NCBI GenBank assembly: GCA_050699875.1
Contig: JBOHFX010000167.1
Coordinates: 47,998-111,997, forward strand
DNA from: GCA-003244245 sp050699875
GTDB lineage: Bacteria; Actinomycetota; Actinomycetes; Mycobacteriales; Pseudonocardiaceae
Direction: 5' to 3'
Length of the DNA: 64,000 nucleotides
A model generated the notes under the pieces. That model had not been told where the DNA came from. It ran no database searches and saw nothing but the letters and a program-made list of their open reading frames with translations. Below are positions 8,902 to 17,166 of the stretch, piece after piece (positions within the stretch are counted from its first letter, which is position 1; each line of letters opens with the position of its first letter). The position numbers and the translations under genes were made by a program.

Positions 8902-9968
8902 TTGAGCTGTTCCCCGTACACGAGAGCGACTTTCACCGCCCCCTGCGGGTGCTCGTCCAGCCACCGGTATGCGGCAGGGGCGTCGTCGAACCGGAACCTT
9001 CGCTCGAGCATCCCCTCGATCGAGACACGGTCCGTGTAGAGCAGCCGAGTGGCGACGTCCATAACCCGGCGCCGATCCCAGAGCGGGGCATGGCGGTGCG
9101 GCGCCCCCCACGCTCCGACCGACGCGATCAACGACAGCCGGTTGTGGTGGAACTCCTCGCCGAGCCGCAGATTCGCCGCGCCGCCCTGGTAGAAGCCCGC
9201 CGCCACGACTGTGCCACCCAACCCCGCCGCCGCCAGCGCACCCTGCAGCCCCTGGTCCGACCCGGACACTTCGATCGCCACGTCCACACCGCGGCCTTCG
9301 TTGAGCTCGCGGACCCGCAGGCCGAGCCGGGCGTTAGCGGGGTCGAGCACGTGGGTGGCGCCCAAGCCCGCGGCGAGCTCCCGCCGGTGCGGGTTCGGGT
9401 CGACGCCGATGACGTTCTGAATGCCCTCCAGCCGGCACATCTGAATCGCCAGTAGACCGATCACACCCAGCCCGTGCACGCTGACCGCGTCCCCGAGTTT
9501 GATCTCCGCGTCGTGGGCCGCCTGCAGCGCGACCGCGGCCAGGCTGATGAACAGCGCTCGTTCCAACCTCTCCGTTGTGGGCAGCACCACCAGCGGGTAG
9601 GTGGCCTGCAGCGACGCGGCCACCTCGAGCACCGTCTCCTCCTGGTGCGGCGTGCCGGTGTGCACCAGGTCGCCCACCTTGATGCCGGAGATCTCAGAGC
9701 CGACCTCGACGACCTCGCTGACCATCTCATAACCGAGAGTCACCGGGTACGCGGACGCGCTGCCGGCCGGCGGGGCAACGAAGGCGCGCGCGCCACGGTC
9801 GAACACCTTGTCGGCGAATGCGGAGGTCCCGCGGTACAGGCTCAGCTCGGTGCCGTGGCTGATCCCGCTCAGCCGGGCGCGCAGCCGCACCTCGCCCGGC
9901 TGCAGCGGGCGGGACGGCTGCTCGGACAGCTGCAACTGACGCGGACCATCCAAGACCAGCGTGCGCAC
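8898..9968 (-). CDS. Medium-chain dehydrogenase/reductase (alcohol dehydrogenase-like)
   Basis: 356 aa with a GroES-like N-terminal domain and a nucleotide-binding domain (AVSVHGLGVIGLLAIQM, then VIGVDPNPHRRELAAGLGA). The catalytic zinc region is altered: ARLSGISHGTEL replaces the usual GIC(G/A)TD, so the first zinc cysteine is absent. This form is known in threonine-dehydrogenase-like sugar-pathway MDRs. A strong GAAGGAGG site precedes the GTG start at 9968. It is the first gene of the leftward operon with the Gfo/Idh and debranching genes, and it is divergent from the sugar isomerase gene across about 75 bases. Confidence 0.8.
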   Translation of the reverse strand: MRTLVLDGPRQLQLSEQPSRPLQPGEVRLRARLSGISHGTELSLYRGTSAFADKVFDRGARAFVAPPAGSASAYPVTLGYEMVSEVVEVGSEISGIKVGDLVHTGTPHQEETVLEVAASLQATYPLVVLPTTERLERALFISLAAVALQAAHDAEIKLGDAVSVHGLGVIGLLAIQMCRLEGIQNVIGVDPNPHRRELAAGLGATHVLDPANARLGLRVRELNEGRGVDVAIEVSGSDQGLQGALAAAGLGGTVVAAGFYQGGAANLRLGEEFHHNRLSLIASVGAWGAPHRHAPLWDRRRVMDVATRLLYTDRVSIEGMLERRFRFDDAPAAYRWLDEHPQGAVKVALVYGEQLK

Positions 9969-10042
9969 CGAGCCTCCTTCGCACCAACTACGCTCATCCC
10001 GCGATAGGACGCACATCGTCTCACCCGGGGGAGAGGGGTCCG

Positions 10043-10855
10043 ATGGGAATGAAGCTGGCGTGTCAGGAGCAGTTGCTGCCGGGTGACAGCCTCCAGGCCA
10101 AGTTCGACTTCGCCCGCCAGGCCGGTTTCGACGGCATCGAGCTGCGCGCCCGCGGGGACGGCCACTTCGCCGCCCGCCTGCCGGAGCTGCGTGCCGCGGC
10201 CCGCGGTGGCGTGGTGATGCAGACGGTGTGCCCGGAGACGGATCACTTCATCGGTGACTTCGACGCGGAGCTGCGGCGGGACGCCATCGCCCAGTTGCGG
10301 CTGCAACTCACGGTTATCGCCGAGTTGGGTGGCGAAGGTGTACTCACCCCGGCCAGTTGGGGAATGTTCAGCCTGCGGCTGCCGCCGTTCACCCCACCCC
10401 GCACCGCCGAAAACGACCGGAAAGTGCTGCTGGAGGCGCTGGCGGAGCTCGGCGAGCATGCCTCACGGGAGGGGGTCTGGCTCGCTGTCGAGCCGATCAA
10501 CCGGTACGAGGACTACATGATCAACCGGCTGGAGCAGGCGGTCGATCTGGCCATGCAGGTGCAACGAGAACTCGGCTACGACTCCATCCGGGTATGCGCC
10601 GACCTCTTCCACATGAACATCGAGGAAGACGACTTGGCCAAGGCCATCACCGGCGCCGGGTCGCGGATCGCGCACGTGCACGTCGACGACTCCAACCGGC
10701 TCCAGCCCGGCACGGGTCACCTCGACTTCCCCGCCGCCTTCGGCGCGCTGCACGACATCGGGTACGACGGCTGGCTCGCGCTGGAGTGCCGGCTGCGGGG
10801 CGACCCGCAAACCGCGCTACCGGCCGCCACCGGTTACCTCGCCCGCTTCCTGTAG
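10043..10855 (+). CDS. Sugar phosphate isomerase/epimerase family (xylose-isomerase-like TIM barrel)
   Basis: 270 aa. The fold signature of the AP endonuclease 2/xylose isomerase-like superfamily is clear: GFDGIELRARG near the start, the metal-ligand glutamate in LAVEPINRYED, ADLFHMNIEEDD, HVHVDDSNRLQPGTGHLDF and the C-terminal glutamate in WLALECRL. All four metal-binding positions look intact, so an active divalent-metal isomerase or epimerase is likely. It lies four bases upstream of the sucrose phosphorylase gene and is probably co-transcribed with it. The exact keto-sugar substrate is unknown. Confidence 0.8.
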   Translation: MGMKLACQEQLLPGDSLQAKFDFARQAGFDGIELRARGDGHFAARLPELRAAARGGVVMQTVCPETDHFIGDFDAELRRDAIAQLRLQLTVIAELGGEGVLTPASWGMFSLRLPPFTPPRTAENDRKVLLEALAELGEHASREGVWLAVEPINRYEDYMINRLEQAVDLAMQVQRELGYDSIRVCADLFHMNIEEDDLAKAITGAGSRIAHVHVDDSNRLQPGTGHLDFPAAFGALHDIGYDGWLALECRLRGDPQTALPAATGYLARFL

Positions 10856-10859
10856 CGGC

Positions 10860-12338
10860 ATGCGCAACCAGGTTCAACTGATCGCGTACGCCGACCGGCT
10901 CGGCGGGTCGCTGTCCGGTCTCGCCCGGCTGCTGGAGGGTCCGCTGGCCGGACTCTTCGGCGGAGTGCACGTGCTGCCGTTCTTCCTCCCCTACGACGGT
11001 GCGGACGCCGGCTTCGACCCCGTCGACCACCTCACCGTCGATCCGCGGCTGGGTACCTGGGAGGACCTGCGGCGCCTCGGCGCCTCGCCGGACACTCGGT
11101 TGGACGTGATTGCCGATCTCATCGTCAACCACGTCTCGGATCGGTCGGCACAGTTCCGCGACGTCATCGAGCACGGCGAGCAGTCGCGGTACGCCGGCAT
11201 GTTTCTCACCTACGACCGGGTCTTCCCCGCCGGCGCGACCGAGGCCGACCTGCTCCGCATCATCCGGCCCCGACCGGGTCTGCCCTTCACGCAGCTTGCC
11301 CTCGGCGGACGGCAACGGCTGGCGTGGACCACGTTCACCAGCCATCAGATCGATCTCGACGTCCACCACCCGCTCGCCCGCCAGTACCTTTCGACGGCGC
11401 TACGTCGGCTCGCGGACTGCGGGATGGCGATGGTCCGCCTGGACGCCGTCGGTTACGCGGTGAAGACCGCGGGCACCTCGTGTTTCCTGACCCCGGAGAC
11501 CGCCGAGTTCATCGTCGATGTCGCCGCCGAGGCCCGGCACCTCGGTCTCGAGGTCCTCGCCGAGGTGCACGCGCACCATCGGTACGCGGTCGAGACCGCC
11601 GCACACGTCGACTGGGTCTACGACTTCGTGCTGGCGCCGCTGATCCTGCACGCGGTCTTCACCGGAGACAGCCGGCCCCTACGTGACTGGCTGGGCCGCC
11701 GGCCCCGCAACGCGGTGACAGTGCTCGACACCCACGACGGCGTCGGGATGGTGGACGCGGGCCCCGGTCGGGAGCCGACCGACAACGGCCTGCTGTCCAC
11801 CACCCAGATCGACGCCCTGGTGGCGACGATCTCCCGCAACAGCGGCGGCGTTGCCCGACCGAGCACCGTCCGGGGCGGGGGTGTCTACCAGGTCAGCTGC
11901 ACCGCCTACGACGCTGTCGGTCGGGATGACCGGCGCTACCTGCTGACTCGGCTGATGCAGCTGTTCACACCGGGAATCCCGCAGGTCTACTACGTCGGCT
12001 TGCTCGCCGGTTGTAACGAGCCCGAGCTGGCAGCCCGTACCGGGGACGCGCGGGAGATCAACCGCCGCAGCTACACCGACGCTGAGGTAGCCGAGGCGCT
12101 CCGGCAACCGGTGGTCCAGGCGCTGACCCGGCTGATCCGCTTGCGTAGCACGCATCCGGCCTTTGGCGGCGAGTTCACCCTGCTCGACCGTCCCGCCGGG
12201 GAGTTGGCCATGGTGTGGCGCGCCGGTGATGCCCGAGCCGAGTTGTGGGCCTGCTTGGCTGACGCCTCCTACCAGCTGACGTTCACCGCCGACGGCACGA
12301 CCCAGACGATCAGCGACATGGCGACGCTGGCCGGCTGA
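10860..12338 (+). CDS. Sucrose phosphorylase (GH13_18)
   Basis: 492 aa, the usual length for sucrose phosphorylase, which converts sucrose and phosphate to glucose 1-phosphate and fructose in the cytosol. Recognisable segments are QLIAYADRLGG, LPFFLPYDGADAGFDPVDH, RPRPGLPFTQL, the nucleophile in MVRLDAVGYAVKTAGTSCF, the acid/base glutamate in EVLAEVHAHH, and VLDTHDGVGMVD. GH13_18 also contains glucosylglycerate and sucrose-6-phosphate phosphorylases, so the acceptor is not certain, but the resemblance to true sucrose phosphorylase is high. It begins five bases after the isomerase gene; together they may process sucrose-derived sugars for the adjacent divergent operon. Confidence 0.85.
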   Translation: MRNQVQLIAYADRLGGSLSGLARLLEGPLAGLFGGVHVLPFFLPYDGADAGFDPVDHLTVDPRLGTWEDLRRLGASPDTRLDVIADLIVNHVSDRSAQFRDVIEHGEQSRYAGMFLTYDRVFPAGATEADLLRIIRPRPGLPFTQLALGGRQRLAWTTFTSHQIDLDVHHPLARQYLSTALRRLADCGMAMVRLDAVGYAVKTAGTSCFLTPETAEFIVDVAAEARHLGLEVLAEVHAHHRYAVETAAHVDWVYDFVLAPLILHAVFTGDSRPLRDWLGRRPRNAVTVLDTHDGVGMVDAGPGREPTDNGLLSTTQIDALVATISRNSGGVARPSTVRGGGVYQVSCTAYDAVGRDDRRYLLTRLMQLFTPGIPQVYYVGLLAGCNEPELAARTGDAREINRRSYTDAEVAEALRQPVVQALTRLIRLRSTHPAFGGEFTLLDRPAGELAMVWRAGDARAELWACLADASYQLTFTADGTTQTISDMATLAG

Positions 12339-12383
12339 CGCCGACGGCACTCGCCGGGCGAGCCGCTGGTAGCTTCGGCGGCC

Positions 12384-13016
12384 GTGGACCTGGTCGCGTC
12401 GCCGTCGCGCCGGTTGCTCGCGGGAGCCATCGACGTCATGATCCTCATCGCAGCACGTTTGGGGTTGGATCGCCTGCGGGGCCGGCCGTGGCTCGACTCA
12501 TCTCCTGCCGCGCAGCGGGAGGACTTGGCTGTCGCCGGCTGCTATTTCGTTGCAGGGACGGCGTTGGCCGGCCGCACAGCGGGTCAGGCTGTCCTTGGTC
12601 TACGGACAGTGAGTGAGGTCACGGGCCGGCGTCCGGGTTGGCGCGCTTCGATGATTCGCTGGGCGGTCCGGCTGCCGCCTCAGCTAGTGCTCATGGCTGT
12701 CTTCGGGTCGTCTTTTATGCGACGGAATATGGAGCAGATGCGGGAGGCGAAGACCGAGATTGATAAGCTGCGGCATGGGCATGGCCGAGATCAACAGGAA
12801 ATCGATAATGCGCTGATCGACCTCTACCAGACCCGCCGGATCTCTCCAAGAGGCTGCTGGCCACTGCTGGCCGCCGTGCTGATCGGGGCGGCATATGACG
12901 GGATCGTAACGGTGGGAGTGCTGCGCCCACCCAAGCGGCAAGGCCTCCACGACCGCCTCGCCCATGTGCTGGTGTTGCAGGACGACGTCCAGCGATCGGC
13001 TACCTCGCGACCTTGA
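12384..13016 (+). CDS. RDD family membrane protein
   Basis: 210 aa starting at GTG 12384. The N-terminal SPSRRLLAGAIDVMILIAA matches the Arg-x-x-Asp start of the RDD domain, followed by GRTAGQAVLGLRTVSEVTGRRPGWRASMIRWAVR and a C-terminal LHDRLAHVLVL, the classical beginning and end of the domain. Between them sits an unusual hydrophilic insert of about 55 residues (MREAKTEIDKLRHGHGRDQQE) predicted to be helical. RDD proteins are membrane proteins, mostly of unknown role, some proposed in ion transport. Not evidently in an operon. Confidence 0.75.
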   Translation: MDLVASPSRRLLAGAIDVMILIAARLGLDRLRGRPWLDSSPAAQREDLAVAGCYFVAGTALAGRTAGQAVLGLRTVSEVTGRRPGWRASMIRWAVRLPPQLVLMAVFGSSFMRRNMEQMREAKTEIDKLRHGHGRDQQEIDNALIDLYQTRRISPRGCWPLLAAVLIGAAYDGIVTVGVLRPPKRQGLHDRLAHVLVLQDDVQRSATSRP

Positions 13017-13080
13017 GCGCGGAGTTGTTAACACCGGGAAAAGCTTGTGGAGCTGTGCTTGGGGTTGCCGGCTGGAGCGT

Positions 13081-13509
13081 GTGACTATCGATAGCGTGGA
13101 TGTGTCGGCTGCGGATTTCGCCAAGATTCCGGTAGGAAACGTGCGGGTTCCGCAGGCCGAGTTCGTCGCGCTTTGGCAGGCGGCTGAGCGGTTACATGAC
13201 GAGCAAGTCAGGCGGGGTGTACCGGATTGGTGCGGCGCCGGCGTGGTGGAGACTTGCCGTTGGCTGGCGAACGCGATCGTCAGCCCGAAGAGCGGGCCAT
13301 GGCGCCTCGCTCCGTCGCCGGTCGCAAAGAGCATCAGCGTCGCCTACGACGAGTTGATCGAGGCGGAATGTCTGGCCGCGGAGAAGCTCGCCGTGCACCG
13401 GCCACTGCATGCCCACCTGGCGGATCGGCCGGGATGGATTGAGGCTGTTGTCACGACGTTGAACTGGGTGTGGCGGCGATACGGAAGTCCGCCACTGAAA
13501 TACCACTAA
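13081..13509 (+). CDS. Hypothetical protein
   Basis: 142 aa starting at GTG 13081, with GGAGCG just upstream. The sequence is soluble, tryptophan-rich (WCGAGVVETCRWLAN, PGWIEAVVTTLNWVWRRYG) and has no recognised catalytic motif. It sits between the RDD gene and ppc in the same direction. Similar short proteins occur beside toxin-like or DUF genes in actinobacteria, but I cannot assign it a family. Coding is supported by the codon pattern and a sensible ribosome site only. Confidence 0.5.
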   Translation: MTIDSVDVSAADFAKIPVGNVRVPQAEFVALWQAAERLHDEQVRRGVPDWCGAGVVETCRWLANAIVSPKSGPWRLAPSPVAKSISVAYDELIEAECLAAEKLAVHRPLHAHLADRPGWIEAVVTTLNWVWRRYGSPPLKYH

Positions 13510-13549
13510 CGGTCTGTATTCCTGCTCGGCGCCGGATGAGGGGAAGCAG

Positions 13550-16357
13550 ATGACGGTGACCGCCCGACACGAGTCGAACGCTGAACCAACCAAGCGCCTG
13601 GACTTGGTGGCCGCCCACGCCGGTGTCGTCTCGGAGTCGCAACATCTTGCGTTGCGAGCCGATATCCGCCTGCTGTCGACGCTGCTCGGTGAGACGCTGG
13701 TCCGCCACGGCGGCGAGGAACTGCTCAAGCTGGTGGAGGAGGTACGGCGGCTGGCCCGGGCAGCGCCGCAGGACGGCAGCACGGAGATCAGGGCGCTGCT
13801 GTCCACGCTGGACATCGGCACGGCCGTCCAGCTCGCTCGAGCGTTCTCGATCTACTTCCAGCTCGCCAATGTGGCTGAGCAGCTGCACCGCTCTCGGGAG
13901 CAACGCACCCAGGTCGGCTGGCGGCAGGGACCGCTGCGCGCGGTGATGAACCGGCTGGTTCGAAATGTCGACCGGGCCAAGGTGGAGACGGTGCTGGCGC
14001 GGATGGAGCTGCGGCCGGTGTTCACCGCGCACCCGACCGAGGTGTCCCGCGCGTCGGTGCAGGGCATTCTGCGCCGGGTGGCCGACGTTCTCGATCAGAA
14101 CTTGCCCAAGAAGCAGTCGCAACGGCGGCTCAGTAGGCTGGTCGATCTGCTGTGGCAGACAGACGAGATCCGACCCGGCCGGCCGACGGTTCTCGACGAG
14201 GCTCGTGCGGTCGCCTACTACCTCGAGCAACTCGGCACCCATGCTGTGCCTGACCTGCTGGAGGACTTCGAAGACGAGCTCGCCCGAGTGGCATTCGCGC
14301 TGCCGCCACGGTCGCGTCCGGTGGTGCTCGGCTGCTGGGTCGGGGGGGACCGCGACGGCAACCCCAACGTCTCACCGCAGGTCACCCTCGACGTCTTGCG
14401 GCTCTACGCGAACCGGGCGCTGAACATCCAACTGGCGCTGATCGAGCAGCTTATCCACGAGCTCAGTGTCTCCGTGCGCATGGTCGGCGTCTCCGAGGCA
14501 CTGCGGTGCAGCCTCGCCCAGGATCGGCGTTTGCTGCCCGAGGTCTATGACCGCTACATCCGGCTCAACGTCGACGAGCCCTACCGCCTGAAGAGTTCCT
14601 TTATCCACGCCCGCCTGACCCGAACCCAGCAGCGGATTCGCGATGGCACCCCACACAAGGAGGGACAGGATTACCTGGGAGAAGAGTCCTACATCGCCGA
14701 TCTGGAGGTGATGGACGCATCGCTGCGTGCGCATCTCGGGGAACGCATCGCCGAGGGCACGCTGGCCCGGACATTGCGTAGCGCCGGAGCGTTGGGCCTG
14801 CACCTCGCCGCCCTGGACGTGCGCGAGCACGCCGACAAGCATCATGTCGCCCTCGCGGCCCTCTACGAACCCCTCGGTGAGCTCCCAGCGCCCTACGCCG
14901 AACTAGATCGCGGGCAGCGGGCGGCGCTGCTGTCCCGCGAGCTGGCCGGACGGCGGTCATTGACCGCCCGCTCCGCCGAGCTGCCGCCAGCGGCGGCGGA
15001 CGTGCTCGCCATCTTCGATGCGATCCGAACCGCCCAGCAGACCTTCGGTGAGCTGGCTGCCAGCACCTACGTCATTTCGATGTCCAAAGGTGTGGACGAC
15101 GTGCTGGCCGCCGCGGTGCTGGCCCGGGAAGCCGGTCTGGTTGCGCTGCCGCCAGCAGGGGGACCGGCGGCCGGTGGTCGGTGCACGGTGGATCTCGTGC
15201 CGCTGTTCGAGACGGCTACCGAGCTGCGCCGGGCGGGAGAGCTGCTCGACATGATGCTGCGGGATCCCGCTTACCGGCAGCTGGTCCGAGCCAGGGGAGA
15301 CCTGCAAGAGGTGATGCTCGGGTACTCCGACTCCAATAAGGACGCCGGGATCATCACCTCGCAGTGGGACATCCATAAGGCGCAGCGCCAGCTGCGTGAC
15401 ACCGCGTCCGCCCACCGGGTCCGGCTGCGACTGTTCCACGGCCGCGGCGGCTCGGTCGGTCGGGGCGGCGGGCCGGCCGGGCAGGCGGTGGCCGCCTCAC
15501 CGTACGGCACGGTCGACGCCACGCTGAAAGTAACCGAACAGGGCGAGGTTATCTCCGACCGGTACTCGTTGAGCGCTCTGGCTCACGATCACCTCGAGGT
15601 CCTGCTCGCCGCGGTGCTGGAGGCGACCTTGCTGCACCAGACGTCGCGGGTACCCCCGGAGGTGCTGGCCCGGTGGGACGAGGCGATGGACGTGGTGAGC
15701 GCAGCCGCCCACGCGGCCTATCGTGACTTCGTCGGCCTTCCCGAGCTCAGCGAGTTTTTCTCCGCTGCCACCCCGGTCGACGAGTTGAGCTGGCTCAATG
15801 TCGGATCCCGACCGATGCGGCGACCGGGCAGCGGCAAGACCACGTTGGAAGGGCTGCGGGCGATCCCTTGGGTGTTCGGCTGGACCCAGACCCGGATGCT
15901 GGTGCCTGGTTGGTACGGCCTGGGCAGCGGCCTGCGGGCCGCCCGTGACGCCGGGCTCGGTCCGGAACTCGAAGAGATGCGGGACTGGGCGTTTTTCACC
16001 AACCTGCTCGGCAACGTCGAAATGATGCTGGCCAAGACCGACCTGCGGATCGCGGAGTCCTATGTCTCGGCCCTCGTCGAACCCCGTCTGCAGCCGCTTT
16101 TCGACAATGTCGTGCGGGAGTACGACTTGACCAAGCGCGAGGTGTTGCGGCTCACCGGCGATTCGACCCTGCTCGCCCGCCACCACCTGCTACGCCACAC
16201 CTTGCAGGTGCGGGCCGCCTACCTGGAGCCGCTGCATCACCTCCAGGTCACGCTGCTGGCTCGGCGTCGTGAGGTGGACGAGCCCGACCCGGACCTGCGC
16301 CGTGCCTTATTGCGCACCGTCAACGGCATCGCTGCCGGAATGCGCAACACCGGCTGA
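13550..16357 (+). CDS. ppc: Phosphoenolpyruvate carboxylase
   Basis: 935 aa, the normal family length. It carboxylates phosphoenolpyruvate with bicarbonate to oxaloacetate, the main anaplerotic reaction. Catalytic motifs are intact: the FTAHPTEVSR histidine, the metal-binding segment GGDRDGNPNV, VMLGYSDSNKDAGI and the glycine-rich loop FHGRGGSVGRGGGP. The C-terminal MRNTG ending is typical. A GAGGGGAAG site precedes the ATG at 13550. The gene ends six bases before the converging 3' end of grdA, with no room for a shared long terminator. Confidence 0.97.
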   Translation: MTVTARHESNAEPTKRLDLVAAHAGVVSESQHLALRADIRLLSTLLGETLVRHGGEELLKLVEEVRRLARAAPQDGSTEIRALLSTLDIGTAVQLARAFSIYFQLANVAEQLHRSREQRTQVGWRQGPLRAVMNRLVRNVDRAKVETVLARMELRPVFTAHPTEVSRASVQGILRRVADVLDQNLPKKQSQRRLSRLVDLLWQTDEIRPGRPTVLDEARAVAYYLEQLGTHAVPDLLEDFEDELARVAFALPPRSRPVVLGCWVGGDRDGNPNVSPQVTLDVLRLYANRALNIQLALIEQLIHELSVSVRMVGVSEALRCSLAQDRRLLPEVYDRYIRLNVDEPYRLKSSFIHARLTRTQQRIRDGTPHKEGQDYLGEESYIADLEVMDASLRAHLGERIAEGTLARTLRSAGALGLHLAALDVREHADKHHVALAALYEPLGELPAPYAELDRGQRAALLSRELAGRRSLTARSAELPPAAADVLAIFDAIRTAQQTFGELAASTYVISMSKGVDDVLAAAVLAREAGLVALPPAGGPAAGGRCTVDLVPLFETATELRRAGELLDMMLRDPAYRQLVRARGDLQEVMLGYSDSNKDAGIITSQWDIHKAQRQLRDTASAHRVRLRLFHGRGGSVGRGGGPAGQAVAASPYGTVDATLKVTEQGEVISDRYSLSALAHDHLEVLLAAVLEATLLHQTSRVPPEVLARWDEAMDVVSAAAHAAYRDFVGLPELSEFFSAATPVDELSWLNVGSRPMRRPGSGKTTLEGLRAIPWVFGWTQTRMLVPGWYGLGSGLRAARDAGLGPELEEMRDWAFFTNLLGNVEMMLAKTDLRIAESYVSALVEPRLQPLFDNVVREYDLTKREVLRLTGDSTLLARHHLLRHTLQVRAAYLEPLHHLQVTLLARRREVDEPDPDLRRALLRTVNGIAAGMRNTG

Positions 16358-16362
16358 ACCGG

Positions 16363-16824
16363 CTAGCTGGGCGCTTGGTCGCGGAACTCGCGCACTGCGT
16401 CGGCGATCGCCTCCACCTCCAAAACGTCGACCATCAATCCGACCTGCTCCTCCCACACCTCGTCGGGAACGGCGGCGCGCAGCTCGTCTTCGAGGATGTG
16501 GTACACAGGGAGGCCCAACTGGACCCCAGCCAATGGTCCTGCCCAGCTCGGATCACCGAGCACCACCGTCTCGGCGGCGATCCCGGCGCTTTCCGCGTCC
16601 GGCGCACCGAGCACGACCAGCAGCGCGTCAGCGCCGTGCCGATCGGCCAGGCGCTTGATCGTCTCCTGGGTGGACAGGTCCATGGCCCCGGCAGCCGTTC
16701 AAACGAAGCATTCGGTGGCGACATAGGCCACCGGGGCGCCCGCTGCCTTGACACAGGCCGCAATCGCCGTCCCCGAAATCCCGTCGCGTTCCCCGATCGC
16801 GATGACCTGCTTGCCGTCGAACAT
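16363..16824 (-). CDS. grdA: Glycine reductase complex selenoprotein A (GrdA), with in-frame UGA = Sec42
   Basis: 153 aa if the UGA at 16701-16699 is read as selenocysteine. GrdA is the small selenoprotein that takes the carboxymethyl group from protein B as a Se-carboxymethyl-selenocysteine and is re-reduced by thioredoxin. Reading from the ATG at 16824 gives KQVIAIGERDGISG, then TECFV-U-TAAGAMDL, the exact signature of the GrdA active site, then a normal C-terminal half ending DVLEVEAIADAVREFRDQ. If the UGA were a stop only 41 residues would be made. Its ATG abuts the trxA stop (TGAATG). A short hairpin (TGGA-CCTG-TCCA, 16682-16671) follows the UGA at SECIS distance but is weak. Confidence 0.9.
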
Positions 16825-17163
16825 TCACGCCTCCTTTGTAGGTAACTGCGCCAACTCCTCCGCCAGCCACGCATCCACCTGCTCGGCGGTCAGGTTGGGC
16901 TCGGAGATCCGCGCCACCTCCTGGCCGCCGGAGAACAGCAGGATGGTGGGAAGGCCGCGCACCTGCAGCGACATGCACAGCCGCCGCGCCTTACTGGCGT
17001 CCACTTTGAGCACAGTCAGATCTGGGTTCGCACTCGCAATACTCTCCATGTGCGGCCCCAGCAGCACGCACGGGCGACAGCTTTCGGCCCACACGTCCAC
17101 GAGCACCGAACCTGACCCGACGAGCTCTTCGAAGTTCTCTTTCGTCGCTTCCGTCACAGCCAT
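16825..17163 (-). CDS. trxA: Thioredoxin of the glycine reductase operon (CRPC active site)
   Basis: 112 aa with a standard thioredoxin fold: VLVDVWAESCRPCVLLGPHM, then VLKVDASKARRLCMSLQVRGLPTILLF with the cis-proline. The active site is CRPC instead of CGPC. Grd-associated thioredoxins in clostridia also tend to have non-standard active sites. It probably reduces oxidised GrdA or GrdB. It lies four bases after the grdC stop, and its own stop is directly followed by the grdA start, so co-translation is likely. No thioredoxin reductase gene is nearby. Confidence 0.88.
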   Translation of the reverse strand: MAVTEATKENFEELVGSGSVLVDVWAESCRPCVLLGPHMESIASANPDLTVLKVDASKARRLCMSLQVRGLPTILLFSGGQEVARISEPNLTAEQVDAWLAEELAQLPTKEA

Positions 17164-17166
17164 GTA

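Noticed and set aside
16363..16824. grdA as a pseudogene interrupted by a stop codon
   Set aside because: The UGA is at the family's selenocysteine position and flanking sequence is fully conserved; a second selenoprotein in the same operon shows the same pattern.
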